Assembly: GCA_027484445.1 (NCBI GenBank)
Contig: JAIXSY010000019.1
Span: 62,001 to 126,000 of the forward strand
Origin: Verrucomicrobiaceae bacterium
GTDB lineage: Bacteria > Verrucomicrobiota > Verrucomicrobiia > Verrucomicrobiales > Verrucomicrobiaceae
DNA length: 64,000 bases
Direction: 5' to 3'
The notes beneath the pieces were generated by a model. It did not search any database, was not told where the DNA came from, and worked only from the letters and a program-made list of their open reading frames with translations. Numbering within the stretch: the stretch's first letter is position 1; each line of letters opens with the position of its first letter. Below, piece by piece: positions 8,883 to 16,538 of the stretch. The position numbers and the translations under genes were made by a program.

Positions 8883-8925
8883 GTGCCACAGGGCAGGAAT
8901 GCCCCGCCTACTGGAACGGTGGCAC
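8883..8925. repeat. Nested palindromic intergenic repeat, short copy
   Basis: GTGCCAC (8883-8889) and GTGGCAC (8919-8925) enclose GGGCAGGAATGCCC, the same inner palindrome as the element at 5451-5522. It lies between the convergent ends of the SMP-30-like gene and the two-domain oxidoreductase gene, where it could also act as a bidirectional terminator, although no T-tract follows. Confidence 0.65.
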
Positions 8926-8930
8926 GATCG

Positions 8931-11063
8931 TCAAAGAGACGTCGTCTGGCCGATGCGCAGGCTGTCCATCACGGCAAAGGTCAGCGCCATGCTCTGGCGT
9001 GCCTCGGCGTAGGGCAGGGGATGCGGCTGGCCTTGCTGCAAGAAACTCAGCCAAGCCGCCATTTCCTCGGCGTGGCCTTTGCTGCTGTGCTTGCTGACGC
9101 GCCGTTTGCGCTGGCGGTGGATGGCCAGCTCCTGGAAGTTCACGCATTCGGCCACCAGTCCGCTGGCAAAGACGCGGAAGCTTTCCTTCGGGAAGGCAAA
9201 GTCGCCCTCGGCGGAATACACGATTTGAGCGGAGGAGCCGTCGGCAAACTCGATCTGCGCGGTGATGGAGTCGGCAAAGGCAGGCCGCCCCAGGGTCTGT
9301 GCCGTGACCTTCACGGGCCTGCCCAGCAGGTGGCAGGCGAAGTCGAAGAAGTGGCAGGCCTCCCCCAGCACACGGCCGCCGCTTTGCTCCAGATTCGCAT
9401 ACCAGTGGTCGGGGGCCAGGGGGCCGGCGAAGACGTGGTAGGCCAGGGTTTTCGGCCCGGAGATGGCGCTGAGCAGCTTTTTCAGCTCGAGGGTGGCCGG
9501 GGCAAAGCGGCGGTTGAAGCCCACCATCACGCTGCCCTGACTGTTGGCTATGGCGCTGTCGATCTGGGACAATTCCTCGCGCGTGAGGCAGAGGGGTTTT
9601 TCCACAAAGACATGGCTGTCTGCGGCGAGCGCCTGAAGCGTCAGCGGCGCATGCAGATGATGACGCGTGCCGATCATGACCGCGCTGCCTTGGGTCTCAA
9701 AGACTTTGGCCGCTTCGGTCTCGGCGTGGGCAAAGCCGAATTTTTCCTTCACATGCCGCGCGCTCAGGCCGGTGGCATTGACGATGGTGCCCAGCGGGAT
9801 GCGGCCTTTGACGTTCGGCAGCAGCATGGTGCGGGCGAAATTGCCCGCGCCGATGACGTGCAGCACAGGCGAGCCGTTTGGAGCCAGGTTGGGCGTGGTT
9901 TGAGCCAGCGCTGCGGGCGGCGTTGGAGGCAGCGCAGTCGGCGCGCATTCGTGAGCGGCGGAGTAGTCGATGACCACGCCGAGTTCTTTTTCCAGCTGGT
10001 CATAAACGCTGATCACGTCAGGAAAGGCGACGCGGCGTGTGGTCACCGGGCGCAGGTCGAGCGCGCCCGATTGCATGAGGTGCAGGCAGGCCTCAAAGTT
10101 GCGGTTCTCCGTCCAGCGCACATGGCCGATGGGGTAGTCCTGCCCGCCCCATTCATACTGCGGATCGTAGCGCCCGGGGCCGTAACTGCGGCTGTAACGC
10201 ACCTGGATGTCCTTCATGTAGGCGGTCTTCCAGCTCAGTTCCGCGTCATAGATGCCGACGATGACCATCACGCCACGGTCGCGCAGGCAAGCGATGGCGG
10301 TGTCTGCCGCGGCGGGGCCTTTTCCCCCCACGCAGAGCAGCACGGCGTCCACGCCCTGGCCCTGGGTCCAGGCCCGCACCTCGTCTTCCACGCGCGACTG
10401 TCCAGGGTTCACGACACGTTCGGCCCCCATCGCGCGGGCGGTTTCGAGACGGCTGGGCACAAAGTCTGCCGCCATCACGCGTGCGCCGCTGGCCCGGAGC
10501 AAAGCCGTGGCCAGCAGGCCGACGAGGCCCTGGCCGAGGACCAGCACGCGCTCCCCCAGCCGCGCGCCAGACTGCCGCACGCCCTCCATGGAGATGGAGG
10601 CCAGCGTGGTGTAGGCGGCCTGCCAGTCTTCGACACCTTCGGGGACCGGCGTGGCCAGCAGGTCGGGCACGGCGATCATCTCCGCATGAAAGGCGCATTC
10701 GGCGCCGCCGCAGGCCACGCGGTCGCCGATGCGGAAGCGCGTGTTCAGCTCATCCACCGCGACGACGACTCCCGCGGCGGAGTAGCCGAGCGGCGTGGGC
10801 GATTCCAGGCGGTTGCGCACCTTTTCCAGGGCAGATTTCCAGCCCAGCGTGCGTGCGGTGTCGATGACCTTTTTCACCTGATCCGGCCGGGCGCGCGCCT
10901 TTTCCAGCAGGGACATGCGCGCCTGCTCCACCTTCATTTTTTCCGTGCCGGGGGAGATCACCGAGCAGGTGGTGCGCACCAAAATGCCCCCCGGCGGCGG
11001 CACGGGCGCAGGCACGTCCTGGAGTTCGAGACGGCCATCCTGATATTGGGCGAGCTGGAGCAT
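8931..11063 (-). CDS. Two-domain oxidoreductase: zinc-type alcohol dehydrogenase fused to Gfo/Idh/MocA
   Basis: A 710-aa fusion. Residues about 1-360 form a medium-chain dehydrogenase: a GroES-like part (PLGYSAAGVVVAVDE) and a Rossmann part (RVLVLGQGLVGLLATALLRA). Residues about 395-710 form a Gfo/Idh/MocA NAD(P)-dependent sugar oxidoreductase with LHVIGAGNFARTMLLPNV and the EKP motif in VFVEKPLCLTREEL. This fusion type is found in polysaccharide gene clusters, where it probably oxidises or epimerises a nucleotide sugar; the substrate is unknown. It is the last gene of a minus-strand group with a GT4, asnB and a CapK-like gene, 8 bp after the GT4. Confidence 0.88.
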   Translation of the reverse strand: MLQLAQYQDGRLELQDVPAPVPPPGGILVRTTCSVISPGTEKMKVEQARMSLLEKARARPDQVKKVIDTARTLGWKSALEKVRNRLESPTPLGYSAAGVVVAVDELNTRFRIGDRVACGGAECAFHAEMIAVPDLLATPVPEGVEDWQAAYTTLASISMEGVRQSGARLGERVLVLGQGLVGLLATALLRASGARVMAADFVPSRLETARAMGAERVVNPGQSRVEDEVRAWTQGQGVDAVLLCVGGKGPAAADTAIACLRDRGVMVIVGIYDAELSWKTAYMKDIQVRYSRSYGPGRYDPQYEWGGQDYPIGHVRWTENRNFEACLHLMQSGALDLRPVTTRRVAFPDVISVYDQLEKELGVVIDYSAAHECAPTALPPTPPAALAQTTPNLAPNGSPVLHVIGAGNFARTMLLPNVKGRIPLGTIVNATGLSARHVKEKFGFAHAETEAAKVFETQGSAVMIGTRHHLHAPLTLQALAADSHVFVEKPLCLTREELSQIDSAIANSQGSVMVGFNRRFAPATLELKKLLSAISGPKTLAYHVFAGPLAPDHWYANLEQSGGRVLGEACHFFDFACHLLGRPVKVTAQTLGRPAFADSITAQIEFADGSSAQIVYSAEGDFAFPKESFRVFASGLVAECVNFQELAIHRQRKRRVSKHSSKGHAEEMAAWLSFLQQGQPHPLPYAEARQSMALTFAVMDSLRIGQTTSL

Positions 11064-11071
11064 GGGGGGAG

Positions 11072-12262
11072 TTAGCGGATTGTTTCGAGGATGGCATCAA
11101 ACCGGTCCTGCCAGGTGCGGACAGCGGTTTCTTGCAGGAGCCAGGCGCGGCCCTGGGTGCCGAGCTGCTGGCGCTGTTGCGTGGGCATGGATTCAAGGGT
11201 GAGCACGTCTTGGACGATGCCGGAAATGTCGCCGGGTGGGTGAAGCAGGCCGGTTTGGCCGTGTTGGACCGTTTCCGCCAAGCCTCCGCTGCGGGCGGCG
11301 AGCGCGGGTTTGGCGTGGTCGTAGGCCTCGTAGATGATGAGGCCGAGCGGCTCCCACCAGAGGGAAGGGGCGATGAGGGCGCGGCAGCGGCGCAGGGCGT
11401 CGTGCTTGGCCGCGCCATGGATGTGGCCTAACGGCTGAATGCTGGGATTGTCCACAGCGGCCTGCTTCACGGCGTCAGCCAGGGGGCCATCGCCTGCGAT
11501 ATGGAGCGCGGGTGTTTTTTCTCCCAGCTGCCGGCGCAGCTCATGCCAGGCGGCGATCATTTCATGGATGCCTTTTTCAGGGATCAAACGGCCGAGGTAG
11601 AGGTAGTAGCCATCGTCTTCATGAGCGGGCGGCTCGGGCATGGCATCCCAACTGTGGAGCAGGACGTGCAGCCGTTCTCGCGGCACGCAGCCATGCTGGG
11701 CCAGGCAGTCGGCCATGAACTGAGAGATGCAGACCCAGGCTTTCACGCTTTCCAGCCAGCCGCTGCGGTGCAGCCGACGCAGCATCAGGGCGCAGAGGGC
11801 GCTCTTCAGCCTGCCCTGCCAGGCTCCCGCGCGGATTTCACCAAGGTAGTCGCCATGCAGCGGGGCGGTCTGCACCTTGCCATCATAAAACAGGGAGCCA
11901 CCGACGGAAAAGGGCCGGTAATTGTGCAGGTATTGGATGACGGGCAGGCGCTGCCTGAGCGCGCTGTGATACAAGGAGGGCGAGCCGACGGGGTAGATGT
12001 TGTGAAACAGCGCCGCACTGGCCCCGGTCTCCTGCACACGCGCCTCAAACTGCCGGGCGGACTCTGCGTTATAAAAAAAGCGCCGTGTCTGGGCGAGCCG
12101 ATGGGGAGCCTCCGGGCCGGTCCAAGAGGCGCTTTCAAAAAAGCAGCGCGGCACCTCATGGCGCAGGGCGATGTGGCGCTGGATGCGGTCCACGGAGGCT
12201 TCCTCTCCGCCAGCCTGGAGGTAGCGGTTGAAGACCTGAAGAATGGTCTGGGGGACATTCAT
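11072..12262 (-). CDS. Glycosyltransferase family 4
   Basis: A GT-B fold glycosyltransferase of 396 aa, probably cytoplasmic or peripheral to the inner membrane, adding a sugar to a lipid-linked surface polymer. The C-terminal Glycos_transf_1 domain is clear: YYLYLGRLIPEKGIHEMIAA, then SLWWEPLGLIIYEAYDHAKP and RSGGLAETV. The N-terminal acceptor domain starts MNVPQTILQVFNRYLQAGGE. The start at 12262 overlaps the asnB stop as ATGA, so translation is probably coupled. The longer in-frame extension to 12475 lies inside asnB and is rejected. Confidence 0.88.
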   Translation of the reverse strand: MNVPQTILQVFNRYLQAGGEEASVDRIQRHIALRHEVPRCFFESASWTGPEAPHRLAQTRRFFYNAESARQFEARVQETGASAALFHNIYPVGSPSLYHSALRQRLPVIQYLHNYRPFSVGGSLFYDGKVQTAPLHGDYLGEIRAGAWQGRLKSALCALMLRRLHRSGWLESVKAWVCISQFMADCLAQHGCVPRERLHVLLHSWDAMPEPPAHEDDGYYLYLGRLIPEKGIHEMIAAWHELRRQLGEKTPALHIAGDGPLADAVKQAAVDNPSIQPLGHIHGAAKHDALRRCRALIAPSLWWEPLGLIIYEAYDHAKPALAARSGGLAETVQHGQTGLLHPPGDISGIVQDVLTLESMPTQQRQQLGTQGRAWLLQETAVRTWQDRFDAILETIR

Positions 12263-14172
12263 GCGGCGCGCTGTTTTTGCGCCCAAGCCTCCAGCACATA
12301 CATGACCCACACGCGCTGGCTGAGCTGCCAGCCGCGCTTGGTTTCGACACTGCTCTGGAAGTAATCGCGGCAAAGGCGCTCTGCCTCCCGGCGCACCAGC
12401 CAGCCGCGCTGGCGGCAGGTGCTGGAGAAGAGGGTGTCCTCGATGCGCTGCCGCCAGCGGGGCGTGCGCATCCATTTCATCAGCGGCAGGGTGAAGGTCT
12501 TTTTCTGCCGGTCCGCGTAGATGTGCGGGGGCAGCAGATCGCGGCAGGCCTCGCGCAGGATGATTTTGCCCAGGTGGGTGCTCATTTTTGCCTCAGGCGG
12601 CAGACGGGCGGCCAGCTCAAAAATGCGCCGGTCCACCAGCGGCACGCGCAGCTCCAGGGAGTGGGCCATGCTGACGGCGTCGTTGTCACGCAGCAGCATG
12701 TCCGCCAAGTAGGTCTGGGTCTCGGTGAAGAGCAGCTCGTGCAGCCAGCTCTCGGGCGCGGTGAGGGGGGCCTCGCGCCGCCGCCGCGCCTGCTCGCCAT
12801 TTTCCACCCAGGGTCGGCCGGTCAGGCGGGCGACTTCATCAGGACTGAAAAGGGCACGCGAGGAGCGCTGAAGGTCCACTGGGCGGCTGCCATGACCGCC
12901 AAGGGTGAAAAAGGCTGTCCGCCACACCGGGTGGCTGCGCCATTCCTGCGGTAGCGCGGACTGCAAGCCCCGTGCCAGCGAGCCCAGGTGGCGTAGCGGG
13001 CTGCGTAGGGTGAGAGAGGCAAGACGATGCAGGGAGTAGCCAGCCCACCATTCATCCGCGCCGAGACCGCTGAGCACCACTTTCACCTCGCGTGCGGCGA
13101 GTCGGGAGACCAGCCAAGTGTTCAGGGCGTCGCCAGTCGGCTGGTCGAGGCTCGCCAGGTAGTCATCGAGCAGAGATTCTGCGACTTCACTGGAGATCTT
13201 TTCGACCTGATAGTCGCAGCCCAGGTGCTGGGCGGTCAGGGTCGCCGCGTCCGTTTCATCCGGCACGCCTGCGCCTTCATCGTAGCCTAGGGAGAAGGCC
13301 CGGATGCGTGTCTGCCCCAGGTGCCGCATGGCACCCGCCATCAGAGAAGAGTCCAGCCCGCCGCTCAAAAACACACCCACGGGCACATCGGCCACCAGGT
13401 GGGCGCGAACGCTATCTAGCACCGCTTCGCGCACGCGTTGGCGCTGCTCCTCAGGGTCGCGGATCCATTCCCGCGCGGGTTGCCAGACGGGCATGAACCA
13501 GCGCTCCAGTTCGACCTCGCCCTCACGCCAGAGCAGCCGGTGCCCTGGCGGTAGGCAGCGGATGCCATCATCGACCGTATCCGGTGCCTGGAGACAGCCC
13601 CAGCGCAGGTAACCTGCGAGTGCCTGCGGAGACAGCGCGCCTTTGTCCCGCCCCAGCAGGGCACGCAGGGTGCGCAGCTCTGAGGCGTAGCGCAGCGTGC
13701 CTTGGGCATCCAGGTGGTAGTAGAGCGGCTTGATGCCAAAGGGATCGCGCGCCAGACAGAGGGTGCGTCTGGCCTCATCCCGCCAGGCAAAGGCAAACAT
13801 GCCGCGCAGCATCGGCAGCACGCGGCCGACGCGGTTCCTGGACAGCAACGCGCCGAGCACAGCAGTATCACCAGTGGAGGGCAGTGGCACGCCGCGCAGG
13901 TGGCCGTCGCGCAGCTCGCGGTAGTTGTAGATTTCACCGTTGAAGGTCAGCGTTTGGCTGCCCTGCTCAAACATCATGGGCTGATGTCCGTGCTGGCTCA
14001 GGTCCAGGATGGAGAGGCGGCGAAAGCCCATCCACCAGGTGTGGCCGCGCTCTTCCCCGCCGTCATCCGGGCCGCGATGCCTCAGGGCGGTCAGGGCAGA
14101 TTTTTGGCGTCGGCGCGCGTCTTCGGGCCAGGCTATGCCTGGTGTCTGAAACCATCCTGCGAATCCACACAT
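12259..14172 (-). CDS. asnB: Asparagine synthetase (glutamine-hydrolysing)-like amidotransferase 1
   Basis: A 637-aa protein with an N-terminal class-II glutaminase domain (MCGFAGWF, catalytic Cys2 after Met removal) and a C-terminal ATP-pyrophosphatase synthetase domain with the PP-loop GVFLSGGLDSSLMAGAM. Asparagine synthetase makes Asn from Asp and Gln. In exosortase and capsule loci the same family is thought to amidate sugar acids or other carboxylates of the polymer. Position between a CapK-like gene and a GT4, plus a second copy at 16539-18488, favours that special role over amino-acid supply. This is inferred from context. Confidence 0.9.
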   Translation of the reverse strand: MCGFAGWFQTPGIAWPEDARRRQKSALTALRHRGPDDGGEERGHTWWMGFRRLSILDLSQHGHQPMMFEQGSQTLTFNGEIYNYRELRDGHLRGVPLPSTGDTAVLGALLSRNRVGRVLPMLRGMFAFAWRDEARRTLCLARDPFGIKPLYYHLDAQGTLRYASELRTLRALLGRDKGALSPQALAGYLRWGCLQAPDTVDDGIRCLPPGHRLLWREGEVELERWFMPVWQPAREWIRDPEEQRQRVREAVLDSVRAHLVADVPVGVFLSGGLDSSLMAGAMRHLGQTRIRAFSLGYDEGAGVPDETDAATLTAQHLGCDYQVEKISSEVAESLLDDYLASLDQPTGDALNTWLVSRLAAREVKVVLSGLGADEWWAGYSLHRLASLTLRSPLRHLGSLARGLQSALPQEWRSHPVWRTAFFTLGGHGSRPVDLQRSSRALFSPDEVARLTGRPWVENGEQARRRREAPLTAPESWLHELLFTETQTYLADMLLRDNDAVSMAHSLELRVPLVDRRIFELAARLPPEAKMSTHLGKIILREACRDLLPPHIYADRQKKTFTLPLMKWMRTPRWRQRIEDTLFSSTCRQRGWLVRREAERLCRDYFQSSVETKRGWQLSQRVWVMYVLEAWAQKQRAA

Positions 14173-14184
14173 GCGCGTTGGGGG

Positions 14185-15582
14185 TCAATCGGCTTTTTCC
14201 ACCCAGGGCACGAGCCAGCGATGCTTGCCCGCGCGGGTTTTTTCTAGCTCAGCCATGGGGTTCAGGGTCAGGGAAAAGTCATCCCCCAGCTTGCGCAGCA
14301 GCCCGGCGCGGAGTGACTGCAACCGGTCCGGCTGCCATTGCGGCCCCGGCTGGTAACGGAACTCGACCCGCCCGGCGGCACCTTGGGCGAACTGCACGGC
14401 CAGCAGACCGTCGAAAATCCGGTCGTGCATGTTGATCGCCGTGAGCGAGATCTGACGCCCGCTGGCGCTGAGCAGGAACTCGTAATCCCGCCCCACGACG
14501 GAGTCGATCTCCACGAGGCCGGGCAGTTCACCGCTGCGCGCCGCAGGGAAGCGTACGTAGTCGCCCGTGCGGTAGCGGATCAGCGGCATGACATGATTGT
14601 GAAAGGAGGTGCCGATGATCTCGCGGTGTCCGTTTTCATCCGCAGGGCCGAATTCGACATAGCCGTAGCCTGGCCAGAAAAACAGGTGGTCGGACTCGCA
14701 GCCTTGACCGGCCAGTACCACCCGCTCGCTGTGACCATACCAGTGAAAGACCCGGCAGCCGAAGAAGCCCTCGAGCTCGCGTTGTGATTCGCGCTCCAGC
14801 TTTTCAGAACCACAGAGCAGCGAGGTCAGTGGAAAGGCCAGCTTGAGCCCCAGCTGCTGAAGGCCACGTGCTAGCATAAGCGCCGCGCTCGGGTAGGCGT
14901 GCAGGTGCTGGGGACGAAATCGGTTCAGCGCGGCGACATACTCGGGCAGCCGCTCCAGGGTCAGGTGGTAGGAGGAGAGAATCAGCCACCCGCGTGTTGC
15001 ATCGTAGCTCTGGATGCTGCCCTGCGCTCGGCTGGACGTCACGCCGCCGCGGATCACGGCCACGCGGTCGCCGTGTCGGTAGCCGCGCCGCGCCCACTGG
15101 GTCTCCAGGTAGGCCTGCTCCTTTGGGCGGGAGATGCCTTTGTGCAGGTAAAAGCCCACGGGCACGCCGCTGGACCCGCCGGTGGTCAGGTAAAGGCGCT
15201 CATGAGCTGGGATGGTAGGATTCACCAGTGCTTCCCGATGCTCCAGCAGGTCCTGTTTCGTGAGGAGCGGGTAGGCTTGCAGCTGCTCCAGCGTTTCAAA
15301 GTCCGCCGCCCGCACCCCTGCTTCAGCGAACCGACGGGCATACAGCGGTGCCTTTTCTGCCGCCAGCAGGCTGTCTCGCAGCGCCTGCACTTGATAGCGC
15401 CGCAGGGTCTGCGCATCCCAAGTCGTCGAGTCGGCGGCTTCTTGTTGAAAGCGCGCGTAGGCCCGCCCTTGGCGCCAGCGGGTGGGGAGCAGCCGATAAG
15501 CTCGGCCCGCCAGGCTTTTCACCGGCTGCGGCGCGGTTTCATAGAGCCGGAGCAGTGGGTAGAGAGTGTCTTCGAGAGACAT
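14185..15582 (-). CDS. CapK/PaaK-like adenylate-forming enzyme
   Basis: A 465-aa protein of the phenylacetate-CoA ligase (PaaK)/CapK group. The AMP/ATP-binding signature LTTGGSSGVPVGF lies near residue 132, with an N-terminal helical region (LYETAPQPVKSLAGRAYRLL) and the C-terminal PaaK-type part (GRDYEFLLSASGRQISLTAI, then LAVQFAQGAAGRVEFRY). The family activates a carboxylate as an acyl-adenylate; CapK homologues are found in capsule and exopolysaccharide loci and may activate an acyl or amino-acid decoration. It is the first gene of the group that includes asnB, GT4 and the two-domain oxidoreductase (12-bp gap to asnB). Confidence 0.82.
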   Translation of the reverse strand: MSLEDTLYPLLRLYETAPQPVKSLAGRAYRLLPTRWRQGRAYARFQQEAADSTTWDAQTLRRYQVQALRDSLLAAEKAPLYARRFAEAGVRAADFETLEQLQAYPLLTKQDLLEHREALVNPTIPAHERLYLTTGGSSGVPVGFYLHKGISRPKEQAYLETQWARRGYRHGDRVAVIRGGVTSSRAQGSIQSYDATRGWLILSSYHLTLERLPEYVAALNRFRPQHLHAYPSAALMLARGLQQLGLKLAFPLTSLLCGSEKLERESQRELEGFFGCRVFHWYGHSERVVLAGQGCESDHLFFWPGYGYVEFGPADENGHREIIGTSFHNHVMPLIRYRTGDYVRFPAARSGELPGLVEIDSVVGRDYEFLLSASGRQISLTAINMHDRIFDGLLAVQFAQGAAGRVEFRYQPGPQWQPDRLQSLRAGLLRKLGDDFSLTLNPMAELEKTRAGKHRWLVPWVEKAD

Positions 15583-15595
15583 GGGCCAAGAGGAG

Positions 15596-15609
15596 CCCTG
15601 AATTCAGGG
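15596..15609. repeat. 14-bp perfect palindrome CCCTGAATTCAGGG
   Basis: A perfect palindrome between the PEP-CTERM gene and the CapK-like gene, about 14 bp before the CapK ATG. It may be an operator or a hairpin. No T-tract follows on either strand. Function not shown. Confidence 0.35.
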
Positions 15610-15650
15610 GGGGCCACACCGCAATCACCCAGCCGTCAACCTATGCTACA

Positions 15651-16478
15651 TCAAGCCAAGCGACGGAAGCGGCGCAGCATGACGGCGAGGCCAGTGCAGG
15701 CGATGAGCAGGGCACCGCTGGGCTCGGGAACAGGAACGAAGTCGTAGATGATCAGGGCATCTTGCCAGTTGTCTGGATCGGTTTCGGAGAACAGCGTGTT
15801 GGCGATCATGTAGCCGCGTTGTGCGGTGTAGGTGTCAAAGAAGTTGGTGCTCGCCTTGCCTTCCACATCACTCAGGATGGTCGCGAAGAGCGTGTTGCGG
15901 GAGAGAATGGAGGCCGGATCGGTAGCATTGCCCGCGAAGAACGTGTAATCCGCCATGTTGGTGAAGTCTGTCTTGTTGGTCTTCCCATAAGTCTCCGACA
16001 GGAAGTTCTGCACGGTGAAGAAGGCATTGTAGAAATCGGTGTTGCTGCCATACAGGGCGGGGTCCGCATCTTGTTCCGCAAAGCGACCGGATGGGCCAGC
16101 TAGGGTGGTCCAGGGCAGGTAGGTGTCCAACACATACTCCATCACGCGCACCTGAGTGGCCAGGGCTAGGTACAATCCAGGATTGTTGGTGTAATTCGTC
16201 AGGCGTTCGGTGTTCATCTGGTCCCAACCCTCTGCGAAGGAGATGGAATCTGCGATGAATCCGCCTTCCACAGGACCGGCTGAGCGAGAGCCATTGGGCT
16301 CGATGCACATCCACCAGTAGCGGCCACCATCGAAGGCGACGCCTGAACTTTCGTCGATCTCATAAACGCCGCCGAAACCATCCCGATTGACCGCATTGAT
16401 GCTGATCGTGCCGGTTTGGGCGAAGCAGGCTTGGGAAAGACCAAGAAGTGCGAAAAGGGCGAATACTTTTGAACGCAT
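15651..16478 (-). CDS. PEP-CTERM surface protein with thioester-domain-like features
   Basis: A 275-aa protein with signal peptide MRSKVFALFALLGLSQACFA and a C-terminal PEP-CTERM signal: VPEPSGALLIACTGLAVMLR followed by RFRRLA. This is the sorting signal cut by exosortase, and an exosortase gene lies at 19758-21419. The mature ectodomain has one cysteine, Cys58 in YWWMCIEPNG, and a later LYLALATQVRVMEYVL with Gln109. This Cys and TQ pair resembles the internal Cys-Gln thioester of Gram-positive TED adhesins (pattern YCxDP, then TQxAIW). That reading is an inference and the spacing of 51 residues is short. The ATG at 16478 is preferred because it opens the signal peptide. Confidence 0.85.
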   Translation of the reverse strand: MRSKVFALFALLGLSQACFAQTGTISINAVNRDGFGGVYEIDESSGVAFDGGRYWWMCIEPNGSRSAGPVEGGFIADSISFAEGWDQMNTERLTNYTNNPGLYLALATQVRVMEYVLDTYLPWTTLAGPSGRFAEQDADPALYGSNTDFYNAFFTVQNFLSETYGKTNKTDFTNMADYTFFAGNATDPASILSRNTLFATILSDVEGKASTNFFDTYTAQRGYMIANTLFSETDPDNWQDALIIYDFVPVPEPSGALLIACTGLAVMLRRFRRLA

Positions 16479-16515
16479 ATGACTAATAAATATGAAATTT
16501 ATGCGCAAACAAGGC

Positions 16516-16529
16516 TAATTTTAAAATTA
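16516..16529. repeat. 14-bp perfect palindrome TAATTTTAAAATTA
   Basis: A perfect AT palindrome between the stop of the second asnB (16539) and the start of the PEP-CTERM gene (16478), in a short AT-rich island of an otherwise GC-rich locus. It is probably part of the promoter or operator region of the PEP-CTERM gene, but no defined site can be assigned. Confidence 0.35.
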
Positions 16530-16538
16530 CTCGTAGTT

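Noticed and set aside
8883..11075. Long plus-strand open frame of 730 codons
   Set aside because: It is antisense to the two-domain oxidoreductase, whose domains are clear. The frame is rich in Ala, Gly, His and Arg with no recognisable domain, as expected for the complement of GC-rich coding sequence.
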